A DNA stretch of 61,269 nucleotides from the NCBI GenBank assembly GCA_018065985.1, contig JAGHSF010000003.1:1-61269 (forward strand). Direction: 5' to 3'. Position numbers and translations under genes: made by a program. Origin of the DNA: Candidatus Cryptobacteroides choladohippi (GTDB taxonomy: Bacteria; Bacteroidota; Bacteroidia; Bacteroidales; UBA932). The notes below the pieces were generated by a model. The model saw nothing but the letters and a program-made list of their open reading frames with translations. It had not been told where the DNA came from and did no database searches. Positions 8,400-18,348 of this stretch are shown one piece after another (within the stretch, counting starts at the first letter, position 1; every line of letters starts with the position of its first letter).

Positions 8400-9847
8400 A
8401 ACTGAGCGAACTCATAAAGAACACAGGCGTAGTGTCAGTGTCCGGGAAGACGGACATCGACATCAGTTTCGTCACCAACGACTCGAGGAAAGTCTCCGCG
8501 GGTACCGTATTCGTGGCCGTGACAGGCTGCGGAAACGACGGCCGCGCATTCATCCCCTCAGCAATCGCGGCAGGGGCGGTGGCAGTCGTACGCGAGGGCG
8601 AGCCTTCGGAGGACAGCGGAGTCACCGAGGTGATCGTCGAAAACAGCCGCTACGCCGCTGCAATCATTGCGGACACGTTCTACGAGCACCCCAGCAGGGA
8701 TCTCAAGCTCGTGGGCATCACCGGCACAAACGGCAAGACCACGACCGTGACGCTCCTGTACAACATGTTCAGAAAGCTCGGCTACGGCTGCGGACTCCTC
8801 TCCACAATCGCCAACTATGTGGGCGAGCAGAGGCTCGAGACGGCAAATACCACGTCAGACCCCTTCACCATCAATTCCCTGATGGCAAAGATGGTCCAGG
8901 CCGGATGCGAATACTGCTTCATGGAAGTCAGCTCCATCGGCGTCGAGCAGGACAGGGTCAGCGGACTTGACTTCAACGTGGGCATATTCTCAAACCTCAC
9001 CCACGACCACCTCGACTATCATGGGACATTCGCAGAGTACCTCAGGTGCAAGAAGCTCTTCTTCGACCGTCTTCCTGCAGGCGCATGCGCCATCATCAAC
9101 GCAGACGACAGGAACGGAATGATCATGACACAGAACACCCGTGCCGAGGTCATGACCTACAGCTGCCGCAGTGTGGCAGACCACAGCTGCCGCATCATAG
9201 AGCAGGGATTCGACGGGATGCTCCTCAAGATTGACGGGACAGAAGTCTGGTGCCGCCTCGTTGGCGCCCACAACGCATACAATCTGCTCGCAATATACTG
9301 CGCGGCAATAGCTTTGGGCGCGCAGAAGGAAGAGGTGCTCGTGGCACTCTCATCGCTGGAATCAGCCCCCGGACGCCTCGAGACAATGAACGGGCCGAAG
9401 GGCATCAATGTAATAATTGACTACGCGCACACGCCCGACGCGCTCGAGAACGTGCTCAGGACGCTGAGGGACGTGGCTCCCGAAAGCGAGCTGGACTGCC
9501 TGTTCGGCTGCGGAGGCGACCGCGACAGGACGAAACGCCCCGAGATGGCAGCGGTTGCAGAGAAGTATGCCGACCGCATCTTCGTGACCTCCGACAACTC
9601 ACGCACGGAGCGTACGGAAGACATAATAGACGACATAGTGAAAGGATTCTCCCCCGAAGGAAGGGCAAAGGCAGTCTGCATCTCAGACCGCAAGGAAGCC
9701 ATCAGGAGCGCCATCATGTTCGCGCCCTGCAACGCGACCATCCTTCTCGCGGGCAAAGGCCATGAGACATATCAGATCATCGGAAAGGAGAAGGCTCACT
9801 TCGACGAGCGCGAAATAGTTAACGAAGTATTTAAAAACTTGAGATAG
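8396..9847 (+). CDS. murE: UDP-MurNAc-tripeptide synthetase MurE
   Basis: A 483-residue Mur ligase that adds the third amino acid to UDP-MurNAc-L-Ala-D-Glu in the cytoplasm, using ATP. The P-loop GITGTNGKTTT lies near residue 110, the carbamylated-lysine region and ERLE-type elements follow, and the C-terminal domain carries SDNSRTER (about 398). In meso-diaminopimelate-adding enzymes this site is DNPR, where the Arg grips the substrate. Here Pro is replaced by Ser but Asp, Asn and Arg are kept, so meso-DAP specificity is still the best guess. It overlaps ftsI by four bases. MurF is not found next to it. Confidence 0.94.
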   Translation: MKLSELIKNTGVVSVSGKTDIDISFVTNDSRKVSAGTVFVAVTGCGNDGRAFIPSAIAAGAVAVVREGEPSEDSGVTEVIVENSRYAAAIIADTFYEHPSRDLKLVGITGTNGKTTTVTLLYNMFRKLGYGCGLLSTIANYVGEQRLETANTTSDPFTINSLMAKMVQAGCEYCFMEVSSIGVEQDRVSGLDFNVGIFSNLTHDHLDYHGTFAEYLRCKKLFFDRLPAGACAIINADDRNGMIMTQNTRAEVMTYSCRSVADHSCRIIEQGFDGMLLKIDGTEVWCRLVGAHNAYNLLAIYCAAIALGAQKEEVLVALSSLESAPGRLETMNGPKGINVIIDYAHTPDALENVLRTLRDVAPESELDCLFGCGGDRDRTKRPEMAAVAEKYADRIFVTSDNSRTERTEDIIDDIVKGFSPEGRAKAVCISDRKEAIRSAIMFAPCNATILLAGKGHETYQIIGKEKAHFDEREIVNEVFKNLR

Positions 9848-9850
9848 AAA

Positions 9851-11008
9851 ATGTTATATCACCTGGTAAACTGGCTGTCAAACCTGGGCTTCGACATACC
9901 CGGTGCAAGATTGATGAGCTACCTGTCATTCAGGGCCATGCTGGCAGCAGTGTTCAGCATGCTTATCGCATTCTTCGCCGGCGGCAGGATCATACGTATG
10001 CTTCAGCGCAAGCAGATCGGCGAGACGATACGCGACCTCGGCCTGGAAGGGCAGATGCAGAAGAAAGGCACCCCGACCATGGGCGGCATCATAATCATCG
10101 CTGCAGTGGTGGGATCGGCTCTCCTTGTCTGCAAACTTGACAGCGTGTACACCATCCTTCTGCTCATAACCACCCTGTGGTGCGGAGCGATAGGATTCAC
10201 CGACGACTACATCAAGGTCTTCAAGCACAACAAAGAAGGCATGAGCGCAAAGTGCAAGCTCGTGCTGCAGTTCGGGCTCGGCCTGATCGTCGCATGGACC
10301 GTATGCATCAGCAAGTCCATCCCCACAGACAACCTGATGACCACAATACCTTTCGTGAAGGCGCACGAGTTCGACTACTCCTGGCTATCTCCCTTCAAGG
10401 GCCAGCTGGGCGTGTACTGCTCATGGGCCATCTATATGGCAATGATCATCGTCGTCATCCTGTCATGCTCCAACGGAACCAACCTGACCGACGGCATGGA
10501 CGGCCTGGCAGCGGGGACTTCCGCAATCGTAGGCATCGCGCTCGGTATCATGGCATGGATCAGCGGTGACGCGCTCGATGCGAAGTACCTTGGCATAATG
10601 CTTATTCCCGGTGCTGGCGAAGTGGCAATCTACATGGCCGCCTTCGTGGGAGCGCTGCTCGGATTCCTGTGGTTCAACTGCTTCCCCGCACAGGTATTCA
10701 TGGGCGACACGGGCAGCCTCACAATAGGTGGCGTCATCGGCGTGAGCGCAGTGCTCATCCGCAAGGAACTTCTTCTCCCGATCCTCTGCGGGATATTCAT
10801 GATGGAGAGCCTGTCGGTAATCATCCAGCGCACACATTTCAAGCGCACCAGAATCAAGTACGGTGAGGGCAGGCGCGTATTCCTGATGGCTCCCCTGCAT
10901 CACCACTACCAGAAGAAAGGCATTCCGGAGCCCCGCATCGTAAGCAGATTCTTCATCGTGGGAATCATATTGGCAGTTTCAACATTGGCACTTTTGAAGA
11001 TAAGATAA
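9851..11008 (+). CDS. mraY: Phospho-MurNAc-pentapeptide transferase MraY
   Basis: A 385-residue polytopic membrane enzyme that makes lipid I from UDP-MurNAc-pentapeptide and undecaprenyl phosphate. Family motifs are all present: KKGTPTMGG near the N-terminus, the acidic GFTDDYIKVFKHNKEGM, NGTNLTDGMDGLAAG, FMGDTGSL and the C-terminal APLHHHYQKKG. About ten transmembrane segments can be seen. It is three bases downstream of murE and shares one base with murD (TAATG). Confidence 0.96.
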   Translation: MLYHLVNWLSNLGFDIPGARLMSYLSFRAMLAAVFSMLIAFFAGGRIIRMLQRKQIGETIRDLGLEGQMQKKGTPTMGGIIIIAAVVGSALLVCKLDSVYTILLLITTLWCGAIGFTDDYIKVFKHNKEGMSAKCKLVLQFGLGLIVAWTVCISKSIPTDNLMTTIPFVKAHEFDYSWLSPFKGQLGVYCSWAIYMAMIIVVILSCSNGTNLTDGMDGLAAGTSAIVGIALGIMAWISGDALDAKYLGIMLIPGAGEVAIYMAAFVGALLGFLWFNCFPAQVFMGDTGSLTIGGVIGVSAVLIRKELLLPILCGIFMMESLSVIIQRTHFKRTRIKYGEGRRVFLMAPLHHHYQKKGIPEPRIVSRFFIVGIILAVSTLALLKIR

Positions 11009-12342
11009 TGGCACGTATCGTAGTTTTGGGTGGAGCAGAAAGCGGCGTAGGCGCTGCTGTGCTCGCAAAGGTCAAAGGATTCGACGTATTTCTGTCAGAT
11101 TTCGGGCAGATCAAGGACGAGTATGTACAGACTCTGCGCAAGTGGGACATCCCATTCGAGCAGGGAGGCCACACCGAGGGTCTCATCCTCAACGCAGACG
11201 AGGTGATAAAGAGTCCCGGCATCCCTTCCACCGCACCGATGGTGAAGAAGCTTGCCGACCAGGGAACGCACATCGTCTCCGAGATCGAGTTCGCCTCACG
11301 CTATGACAGCGCGAAGAAGATATGCATCACCGGATCGAACGGAAAGACCACGACCACCTCGCTCATATATTACCTTCTCAAGGAGGCAGGCCTCAACGCC
11401 GGACTCGGCGGCAATATCGGAAAGAGCTACGCAATGCAGGTCGCAACCGAGCAGCACGACTACTATGTGCTGGAAATCAGCAGCTTCCAGCTCGACGATA
11501 CCTACGATTTCCGCCCGGACATCGCCATCATCACCAACATCACACCCGACCATCTAGACAGGTACGACCACAAGATGGAGAACTATGTGAAGGCCAAGTT
11601 CAAGATCACCCAGAATCTCCGCCCCGAGGACTGTTTCATCTTCGACTCCGACGACAAGATAACCATAGAGCACCTCAGCAAGATAGTGCTTCAGGCCAAG
11701 ATGCTCCCCTACACACAGGAGAAGAAGGTCGAGCAGGGTGCCTATGTCGAGGACGAGAAGATCGTTGTGAAGTTCGAAGAGAGCGAGACCGAGATCTACC
11801 TCAAGGAGCTCGCGCTCGGCGGCAGACATAATGTATACAATTCGATGGCGGCCGCCCTTGCAGCCAAAGCCACCGGCATCTCGGACAGCGTGATACGCAA
11901 CTCGCTGAAGTCGTTCTCCCCGATCGAGCACCGTCTCGAGCCCGTGCTGAGCCTGAACGACGTCATGTACATCAACGACTCCAAGGCAACCAACATCGAT
12001 TCGGCATGGTACGCCCTCGAAAGCCAGACCAGCCCCGTGGTATGGATTGTCGGAGGAAAAGACAAGGGCAATGACTACTCCATCCTCGACGAGCTCGTAA
12101 AGACCAAAGTCAGGGCTATCGTCTGCATGGGTGTGGACAACAGCAAGATACACGCAGCATTCGAGAAATTCGGCCTTCCCATGGTGGACACCACCTCGGC
12201 AGATGAGGCCGTGAAGGCATCAGCCAGGCTTGCAAAGCCCGGCGACGTGGTTCTCCTCAGCCCATGCTGTGCAAGCTTCGACCTGTTCAAGAGCTACGAG
12301 GACAGAGGAGAGAAATTCAAGCAGGCAGTAAGAAAACTCTAG
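11008..12342 (+). CDS. murD: UDP-MurNAc-L-alanine:D-glutamate ligase MurD
   Basis: A 444-residue Mur ligase that adds D-glutamate to UDP-MurNAc-L-Ala. Visible parts are the N-terminal uridine-binding fold (VVLGGAESGVGAAVLA), the ATP loop ITGSNGKTTTTSLIYY (about 108), NITPDHLDRY and the C-terminal NDSKATNIDS and CMGVDN region. The length fits the family. Its ATG overlaps the mraY stop by one base, so translation is coupled. It is followed by ftsW after nine bases. Confidence 0.96.
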   Translation: MARIVVLGGAESGVGAAVLAKVKGFDVFLSDFGQIKDEYVQTLRKWDIPFEQGGHTEGLILNADEVIKSPGIPSTAPMVKKLADQGTHIVSEIEFASRYDSAKKICITGSNGKTTTTSLIYYLLKEAGLNAGLGGNIGKSYAMQVATEQHDYYVLEISSFQLDDTYDFRPDIAIITNITPDHLDRYDHKMENYVKAKFKITQNLRPEDCFIFDSDDKITIEHLSKIVLQAKMLPYTQEKKVEQGAYVEDEKIVVKFEESETEIYLKELALGGRHNVYNSMAAALAAKATGISDSVIRNSLKSFSPIEHRLEPVLSLNDVMYINDSKATNIDSAWYALESQTSPVVWIVGGKDKGNDYSILDELVKTKVRAIVCMGVDNSKIHAAFEKFGLPMVDTTSADEAVKASARLAKPGDVVLLSPCCASFDLFKSYEDRGEKFKQAVRKL

Positions 12343-12351
12343 GACAGAACC

Positions 12352-13704
12352 ATGGCAGCAAAGAAAAAGTCATTCTGGACCTTCGCAGACAGCCTTGAAG
12401 GCGACAAAGTGGTATGGATCATCGTCATGATGCTGGTCCTCTTCTCCATCGTCTGCATATTCTCATCCACCTCCAGACTTCTGGAGGGCGGACAGACCAG
12501 ACTTGACATAGTCCGCAGCCAGCTCATCATAGTAGCGTTGGGCATGGGATCCATAATTCTCTGCTACAACATAAAAAGCATAGGATTCTTCAGGTGGTGC
12601 TCGAAATGGGGATTCCTTGTTTCGGCCGCACTGCTCATGCTGCTGCTATCAAAGGTCAGCACCCCCTTCATCAAGTCAATCGAGCTCAACGGCGCCAGAC
12701 GAATCATACAGGTGGCCGGCATCCAGATCCACGTGTTCGAAGTGGTGAAGGTTGCCATGGTCATGTACCTTGCCTGGGCGCTCGACGAGTTGAAGCACGG
12801 CAACCTCAAAGGGCCGAAGAAACAGATCTGGAAGAAGATCCTGTACATCTACACGCCATTCCTGGTCACCTTCATGATGGTCATCCCCGGCTCGAACACA
12901 GCCGCACTCTTCATCGGAGGGATAATGTTCATCGTCATACTCCTTGGAGGAGGGAATGCGAAGGACCTTGGAATACTTGCAGTCTCCGGTGCTGCCCTGC
13001 TGACGCTGTGCGTGCTTGCATTCAAGGTATCCGACGGAAAGGTGATGGGACGTATCGGAACCGGTATCAGCCGAGTCTTCGACGACACCGACTGGGAGCA
13101 GCAGGTACTGACATCAAGAAAAGGCTCGATCCCATACCAGGAAGCCCTGGATGCCATACGGCAGCCATACAGCGCGAAGATTGCCGTCCACGAGGGCGGG
13201 CTCATAGGCAAAGGCCCCGGCCAGAGCACACAGAGGTACGTGGTACCTGACATCTCTGAGGACTACATGTTCAGCTTCATCATAGAGGAATACGGACTGC
13301 TTGGAGGAATCCTTGTGATCTTCCTGTATGTATCGCTGATGGCGAGAGCCACCATCATAGTCAGGAACTGCGGAAACGACCTGTATGCCAAGCTGAGCGT
13401 GGCAGGACTGGCGATACTCATAACCGGGCAGGCGTTCCTGCACATGTTCGTGAATGCGGACATAGGCCCCATGACAGGACAGACCCTGCCGCTCATAAGC
13501 CACGGAAACTCCGCATTCCTGTGCTTCAGCCTGGCCTTCGGCATCATCTTGAGCTTCAGCCGCATAGCTTCCGGCAAGATAGACCGGGAGATAAAGAAGG
13601 CGGCTCCCCTCGTGGAAATGCACGAAGTCACAATGCAGAACATGGGCAACAGCGGAACAGAGGATGAACTTTTACAAGAAAGCCAAGAATATGACAACTT
13701 ATAG
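12352..13704 (+). CDS. ftsW: FtsW, septal peptidoglycan polymerase
   Basis: A 450-residue SEDS-family protein with about ten transmembrane helices. Together with FtsI it polymerises lipid II at the septum. Landmarks are the loop GLIGKGPGQSTQR, the segment PDISEDYMFSFIIEEYGLLGG and LPLISHGNSAFLCFSLA near the end. In most FtsW proteins the last motif reads SYGGSS or SRGGTS; here it is SHGNSA, an unusual variant. The C-terminal tail overlaps the start of murG. Confidence 0.94.
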   Translation: MAAKKKSFWTFADSLEGDKVVWIIVMMLVLFSIVCIFSSTSRLLEGGQTRLDIVRSQLIIVALGMGSIILCYNIKSIGFFRWCSKWGFLVSAALLMLLLSKVSTPFIKSIELNGARRIIQVAGIQIHVFEVVKVAMVMYLAWALDELKHGNLKGPKKQIWKKILYIYTPFLVTFMMVIPGSNTAALFIGGIMFIVILLGGGNAKDLGILAVSGAALLTLCVLAFKVSDGKVMGRIGTGISRVFDDTDWEQQVLTSRKGSIPYQEALDAIRQPYSAKIAVHEGGLIGKGPGQSTQRYVVPDISEDYMFSFIIEEYGLLGGILVIFLYVSLMARATIIVRNCGNDLYAKLSVAGLAILITGQAFLHMFVNADIGPMTGQTLPLISHGNSAFLCFSLAFGIILSFSRIASGKIDREIKKAAPLVEMHEVTMQNMGNSGTEDELLQESQEYDNL

Positions 13705-14818
13705 GAAACTCAGGGTGATCATAAGCGGAGGCGGCACCGGAGGACACATCTTCCCTGCCGTGTCCATAGCCAACAAACTCAAGGAGGTGAATCCCGATAC
13801 CGAGATTCTCTTCGTAGGTGCCGAGGGCAAGATGGAAATGGAGAAAGTCCCCGCAGCCGGCTATGAGATAGTCGGCCTGCCGATAGTGGGTCTGCAGCGC
13901 CAGCTGAACTTCAGGAACATCGTGAACGACCTGAAAGTTCCCTTCAAGATACTCCAGAGCATACACAAGGCCGGAAAGGTGATCAATGAATTCAAGCCAG
14001 ACATAGCAATAGGCGTGGGTGGCTATGCCAGCGCTCCCCTGCTCTGGAAAGCCACGGCAAAGAAGGTTCCCGCACTCATCCAGGAGCAGAACGGCTTCGC
14101 AGGCCTCACGAACAAGCTCCTGGCCAAAAGAGTGGGCAGCATCTGTGTGGCATACGACGGCATGGAAAGATTCTTCCCCGCAGACAGGATCACCTTCAGC
14201 GGAAACCCCATACGTTCCGAGATACATCCCTACTCGGAGGCCGAGAAGGCTGAGGGAATCGGGTATTACGGGCTGGACCCTCAGAAAAAGCACCTGTTCA
14301 TCGTTGGCGGAAGCCTCGGAGCAGGCACCCTCAACAGGGCAATGCGCAAGTGGATAGAGGCAGGTTGCCCCGGTTCGGAAGGCATGGAGGTTCTCTGGCA
14401 GTGCGGACGCTATTACAAAAAGGGCATAGACGACTTCATGGCCGGACGGGATCTTCCGTTCATCCACTACACCGACTTCATAGGACGCATGGACCTTGCA
14501 TATGCATGTGCTGACGTGATAGTCAGCCGGTCCGGCGCATCCTCCGTGTCAGAGATCTGCGCAGCCCACAAGGCAGCCATCTTCGTTCCCAGCCCCAACG
14601 TGGCAGAAGACCACCAGACACACAACGCAATGGCTCTCGTGAGCAAGGATGCCGCCATGCTGGTGCGCGATGCAGATGCGGAGACCAGGCTTCTCCCCAC
14701 CGCGATAGAGCTGCTCCGCAACGAGGAGAAGATCAAGGAACTCGAACGCAACGTGGCGCCTCTGGCAAGGCCTGACGCAGCCCAGACAATCATAGACGAA
14801 GTTTACAGACTGGTATGA
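13691..14818 (+). CDS. murG: MurG, lipid II synthase
   Basis: A 375-residue GT28 family GT-B enzyme that transfers GlcNAc from UDP-GlcNAc to lipid I on the inner face of the membrane. It shows the N-terminal glycine loop ISGGGTGGHIFPAVSIA, the hydrophobic membrane-contact patch, and the donor site region SRSGASSVSEICA. I chose the ATG at 13691 because it puts the glycine loop about 10 residues from the start, as in relatives; an in-frame ATG at 13664 would add nine residues inside ftsW. It overlaps ftsW by 14 bases and murC by four. Confidence 0.93.
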   Translation: MTTYRKLRVIISGGGTGGHIFPAVSIANKLKEVNPDTEILFVGAEGKMEMEKVPAAGYEIVGLPIVGLQRQLNFRNIVNDLKVPFKILQSIHKAGKVINEFKPDIAIGVGGYASAPLLWKATAKKVPALIQEQNGFAGLTNKLLAKRVGSICVAYDGMERFFPADRITFSGNPIRSEIHPYSEAEKAEGIGYYGLDPQKKHLFIVGGSLGAGTLNRAMRKWIEAGCPGSEGMEVLWQCGRYYKKGIDDFMAGRDLPFIHYTDFIGRMDLAYACADVIVSRSGASSVSEICAAHKAAIFVPSPNVAEDHQTHNAMALVSKDAAMLVRDADAETRLLPTAIELLRNEEKIKELERNVAPLARPDAAQTIIDEVYRLV

Positions 14819-16161
14819 CAAACGTATATTTCATAGGAATCGGCGGTATCGGCATGAGTGCCATCGCCAGATATTTCAAGTTCAAAGGCATGAATGTGGC
14901 CGGATACGACCGCACTCCCAGCGAATTGACGGCAAAGCTCGAGGCTGAAGGCATTTCAGTGCACTACGAGGACCGTCCCGACCTCATCCCTGCCGACAAG
15001 GACGAGACTCTTGTCATATACACCCCTGCCATCCCCGCCGAGCTCGGCGAGCTGCAGTTCGTGAAGGAGAACGGCTACCGCGTGGTGAAGCGCAGCCTCG
15101 CCCTCGGAGAGATCACCGAAGGCCAGACCTGCCTGGCAGTGGCCGGCACACACGGAAAGACAACCACAAGCACTCTTGTGGCACACATACTTACCGAGGC
15201 GGGAACCGGATGCTCCGCATTCCTCGGAGGCATATCCAAGAACTACGGCACCAACATGCTCATGAGCAAGACCCCGACCGTGGTTGCCGAGGCCGACGAG
15301 TTCGACCGCTCGTTCCTGCAGCTGCACCCCGCCATTGCAGCCATCACCGCCATGGACGCCGACCATCTCGACATCTACGGAGACCTCGAGCACGTCCAGG
15401 AGGCATTCCGCAACTTCGCTTCACAGGTCAGCGAGACCCTCATTCTCAAATACGGGTGTCCCATCAATCAGGATGACATCAGCGCAAAGATATACACCTA
15501 CCATTTCAATGACGAGCGGGCCGACATCCACAGCACCAACCTCAGGCTCAGCCCCGACGGCCACTACACCTACGACCTGGTGTATCCTGCCGGAGTCCTC
15601 AAGGACATACGCGTCGGCACTCTTGGCTGGGTGAACGTCGAGAACAGCATTGCGGCGGCAACGATATGCCTCTGCTACGGCACCGACGCACAGAAGATAC
15701 GGCACGCGATAGGCACATTCAAGGGAGCGCAGCGCCGTCTGGACGAGCACGTGAACAAGCCCGGCCTGACCTATATCGACGACTACGCCCACCATCCCGC
15801 TGAACTCTCGACCGCCATCTCCAGCATCAGGGGAATCTTCCCGGGACGCAGGATCACGGCAGTGTTCCAGCCGCATCTCTATACTCGCACAAGGGACTTC
15901 GCAAAGGAGTTCGCCGAGGCGCTGAGCGGCGTCGACAAGCTCATCCTGCTGGACATCTACCCCGCACGCGAGCTGCCCATAGAGGGAGTCACATCCGAAA
16001 TCATCTTCAAGGACGTGACCGCACCCGAGAAAGTCATGCTGCACAGGGAGGAACTGATGGAGTACCTCGAGAAGGAGGATCTGGACGTGCTTGTGACCTT
16101 CGGAGCCGGCAACATCGACAGGTTCATAGAGCCCATCACGGAAATGCTTGAAAGAAGATAG
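14815..16161 (+). CDS. murC: UDP-MurNAc:L-alanine ligase MurC
   Basis: A 448-residue Mur ligase that adds L-alanine to UDP-MurNAc, the first peptide step. The N-terminus FIGIGGIGMSAIARYF is the nucleotide-fold glycine motif of MurC, AGTHGKTTTSTLVAHIL (about 105) is the ATP loop, and DDYAHHPAEL is the C-terminal signature. Full length. Start and murG stop overlap as ATGA. It lies directly upstream of ftsQ, as in other Bacteroidetes clusters. Confidence 0.96.
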   Translation: MTNVYFIGIGGIGMSAIARYFKFKGMNVAGYDRTPSELTAKLEAEGISVHYEDRPDLIPADKDETLVIYTPAIPAELGELQFVKENGYRVVKRSLALGEITEGQTCLAVAGTHGKTTTSTLVAHILTEAGTGCSAFLGGISKNYGTNMLMSKTPTVVAEADEFDRSFLQLHPAIAAITAMDADHLDIYGDLEHVQEAFRNFASQVSETLILKYGCPINQDDISAKIYTYHFNDERADIHSTNLRLSPDGHYTYDLVYPAGVLKDIRVGTLGWVNVENSIAAATICLCYGTDAQKIRHAIGTFKGAQRRLDEHVNKPGLTYIDDYAHHPAELSTAISSIRGIFPGRRITAVFQPHLYTRTRDFAKEFAEALSGVDKLILLDIYPARELPIEGVTSEIIFKDVTAPEKVMLHREELMEYLEKEDLDVLVTFGAGNIDRFIEPITEMLERR

Positions 16162-16164
16162 GAT

Positions 16165-16905
16165 ATGAAAGCGCGCGTACGTAATCTCATAACACTGGCC
16201 TTCGTGCTGATGTTCATGCTTATTGTGGCTCTTCTAGCCGCCATGGGCAACAGCGGGCGCAGCATGCTCACCTGCGGCGGAATCGACGTGAAGTTCACCG
16301 ACTCCCTCGAGTTCGTCAGCGAGGAGGATGTGCGTGGTCATGTGGAGAAGCTGTACGGCAGCTACATAGGGCAGAGGCTCGACAGCCTGGGCCTTGCAAG
16401 GATCGAGGGGATACTCGAGGAGCAGAGCGCCATCAAGACCTGCGAAGCCTGGACCACCGACGACGGCATACTGCATCTGCAGATATCGAGACGCCAGCCG
16501 ATGGCCCGCTTCACAAAGGGATCCGAATGCGTCTATGCCGACGACCGCGGCGACCTGTTCCCCCTGCAGAACGGCTTCGTGGCCCATGTCCCGGAGATAA
16601 GCGGGACCATTCCCGAAGACAACGTGTGGGTAAGGCAGGTCATCTCGATGCTGGGCTACATGCAGTCTCACTACTGGGACAAGAGGATAAGTGCCATCAA
16701 GGCCACCGATGACGGGGAGATAATCCTGATATCGGCCGAAGGAGGAGAGAAGATACTCTTCGGAACGCCGACGGAGGTGGAGCAGAAGTTCTGGAGACTC
16801 GCAAAGTACTACTCGCATATCCTTCCCGACAAAGGGGACGGATACTACAAGAAGATCAACGTGAAATATAACAAACAAATCATATGCAGCAGGACAGATA
16901 TTTAG
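16165..16905 (+). CDS. ftsQ: FtsQ-like division protein
   Basis: A 246-residue bitopic protein with one transmembrane helix (about residues 8-28) and a periplasmic region with a POTRA-like start (GGIDVKFTDSLEFVSEEDVRGHV) and a beta-rich second domain (YADDRGDLFPL). This is the FtsQ/DivIB architecture, which links the divisome to the FtsBL pair. Sequence identity in this family is low, so position between murC and ftsA supports the call. Its last 22 bases overlap ftsA. Confidence 0.88.
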   Translation: MKARVRNLITLAFVLMFMLIVALLAAMGNSGRSMLTCGGIDVKFTDSLEFVSEEDVRGHVEKLYGSYIGQRLDSLGLARIEGILEEQSAIKTCEAWTTDDGILHLQISRRQPMARFTKGSECVYADDRGDLFPLQNGFVAHVPEISGTIPEDNVWVRQVISMLGYMQSHYWDKRISAIKATDDGEIILISAEGGEKILFGTPTEVEQKFWRLAKYYSHILPDKGDGYYKKINVKYNKQIICSRTDI

Positions 16906-18335
16906 CAGCTGTTGACCTGGGTTCCACAAAGATCGCCCTGACCGTAGCTAAGGTCACGGGTGAGAATGTCCAGGTAATCTACTACAAGGAGACGCCCTCT
17001 GACGGCGTGAACGACAGCAACGTATTCAACCCCATCCGCGCTTCGAAGCCGGTGGGCGCGGCGCTCAAGGAGGCAGAGAACGAACTTGGGATCAAGATTC
17101 TGCAGGTTGTCGTCGGACTTCCCCGCTACGCGGTCCATCAGGAGACTGCAAGCGCGACGCTCCAGAGAGTAGACCCTGACTCCTGCATCACACAGGAGGA
17201 GATCGATGCGCTGAAGAGCATCGCCCTGGAGACCTATCCTCTCGATGATGCGGCAAAGGAGGAGATCTACGGCGCAGTCGCACAGTCATTCAATGCCGAC
17301 GACCTCATACAGCAGCCTGAAAGGGACGTCGTAGGTTCTGTTGCAGACACCCTCGAAGGAAATTTCCGCATCTTCGTGGGATCCAAGAGGTCAGTCAAGA
17401 ACATCGAGATAATGCTCAACAGCCTCGGTGTCGCTCCGGCAAAGAAAATCTTCATGCCCCATGCGACAGCGAATGCCGTACTCACTGACGAGGAGCGCGA
17501 CAACGGAGTGGCTCTCATCGAGGTGGGCGGAGGCGTGACATCCCTCACCATCTATCAGGGAAGGATACTGCGCTTCTACGGCGCCATCCCCTTTGGTGGG
17601 GAGAGCATCACGACGGACATCAAGTATGAAGGCAGCTTCAAGCGCGAACTGGCCGAGAACATCAAGCTCGCATTCGGCGCATGCATGCCTGAGAAACTTC
17701 TCAACATGAGCGAGAAGATACTGCAGATAAATGACGAGGAGACAGGAGCCTACGAGCATCTGCCCGTCAAATATCTGTCGGAGATAATCACCGCGCGTGC
17801 CAGGGAGATCATCGACGCCGTGCTGTTCCAGATTCAGGAAAGCGGCTACGCTGACCGCCTCAGGAGCGGTGTTGTCGTGAGCGGCGGATGTGCAAACCTC
17901 GCCAACTTCGCAAACCTCGTGAAGGAGATGTCAGGCTACAAGGTGCGCATAGGATACCCCAGGTCGCACATGTTCAGCGCGGAAGCCTGTCCGGACATCT
18001 GCGACCCGTCTGCAGCCGCATCGATAGGCCTCATACTCAATGCAAAGCAGGACCAGTTCCTGAACTGCACCACAGAACCCGTGGAGATCGAGGAAGAGGA
18101 GCCCAGGCTGATCGAGGAGGAACCCGTGCAGGAGGTCGAGAGCTACGACGGCACCATCTTCGACGAGAATGCCAACAAGGAGGAGGCTCCCAAGCCCAAG
18201 AAGGCACCCAAGCCCAAGAAAGAGCGCAAGACTCTCAACATCCAATGGGGCAAGAAGATAAGCAACTCTATCGGCAGCAAGCTTGGCAAGGTGTTCGACG
18301 AGACTATTGGCGGACTATATGATGGACTCAACTAA
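16884..18335 (+). CDS. ftsA: FtsA, actin-like division protein
   Basis: A 483-residue actin-fold ATPase that tethers FtsZ to the membrane. The N-terminal phosphate loop AAVDLGSTKIALTVAK, the second phosphate motif IEVGGGVTSLTIY and the adenosine motif VVSGGCANLAN are visible. After about residue 395 comes an acidic linker and a Lys/Pro-rich stretch (KPKKAPKPKKERK). A final amphipathic helix (SNSIGSKLGKVFDETIGGLY) would be the membrane-targeting sequence. Start overlaps ftsQ. Confidence 0.95.
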   Translation: MQQDRYLAAVDLGSTKIALTVAKVTGENVQVIYYKETPSDGVNDSNVFNPIRASKPVGAALKEAENELGIKILQVVVGLPRYAVHQETASATLQRVDPDSCITQEEIDALKSIALETYPLDDAAKEEIYGAVAQSFNADDLIQQPERDVVGSVADTLEGNFRIFVGSKRSVKNIEIMLNSLGVAPAKKIFMPHATANAVLTDEERDNGVALIEVGGGVTSLTIYQGRILRFYGAIPFGGESITTDIKYEGSFKRELAENIKLAFGACMPEKLLNMSEKILQINDEETGAYEHLPVKYLSEIITARAREIIDAVLFQIQESGYADRLRSGVVVSGGCANLANFANLVKEMSGYKVRIGYPRSHMFSAEACPDICDPSAAASIGLILNAKQDQFLNCTTEPVEIEEEEPRLIEEEPVQEVESYDGTIFDENANKEEAPKPKKAPKPKKERKTLNIQWGKKISNSIGSKLGKVFDETIGGLYDGLN

Positions 18336-18348
18336 CAGAGACGGAATT

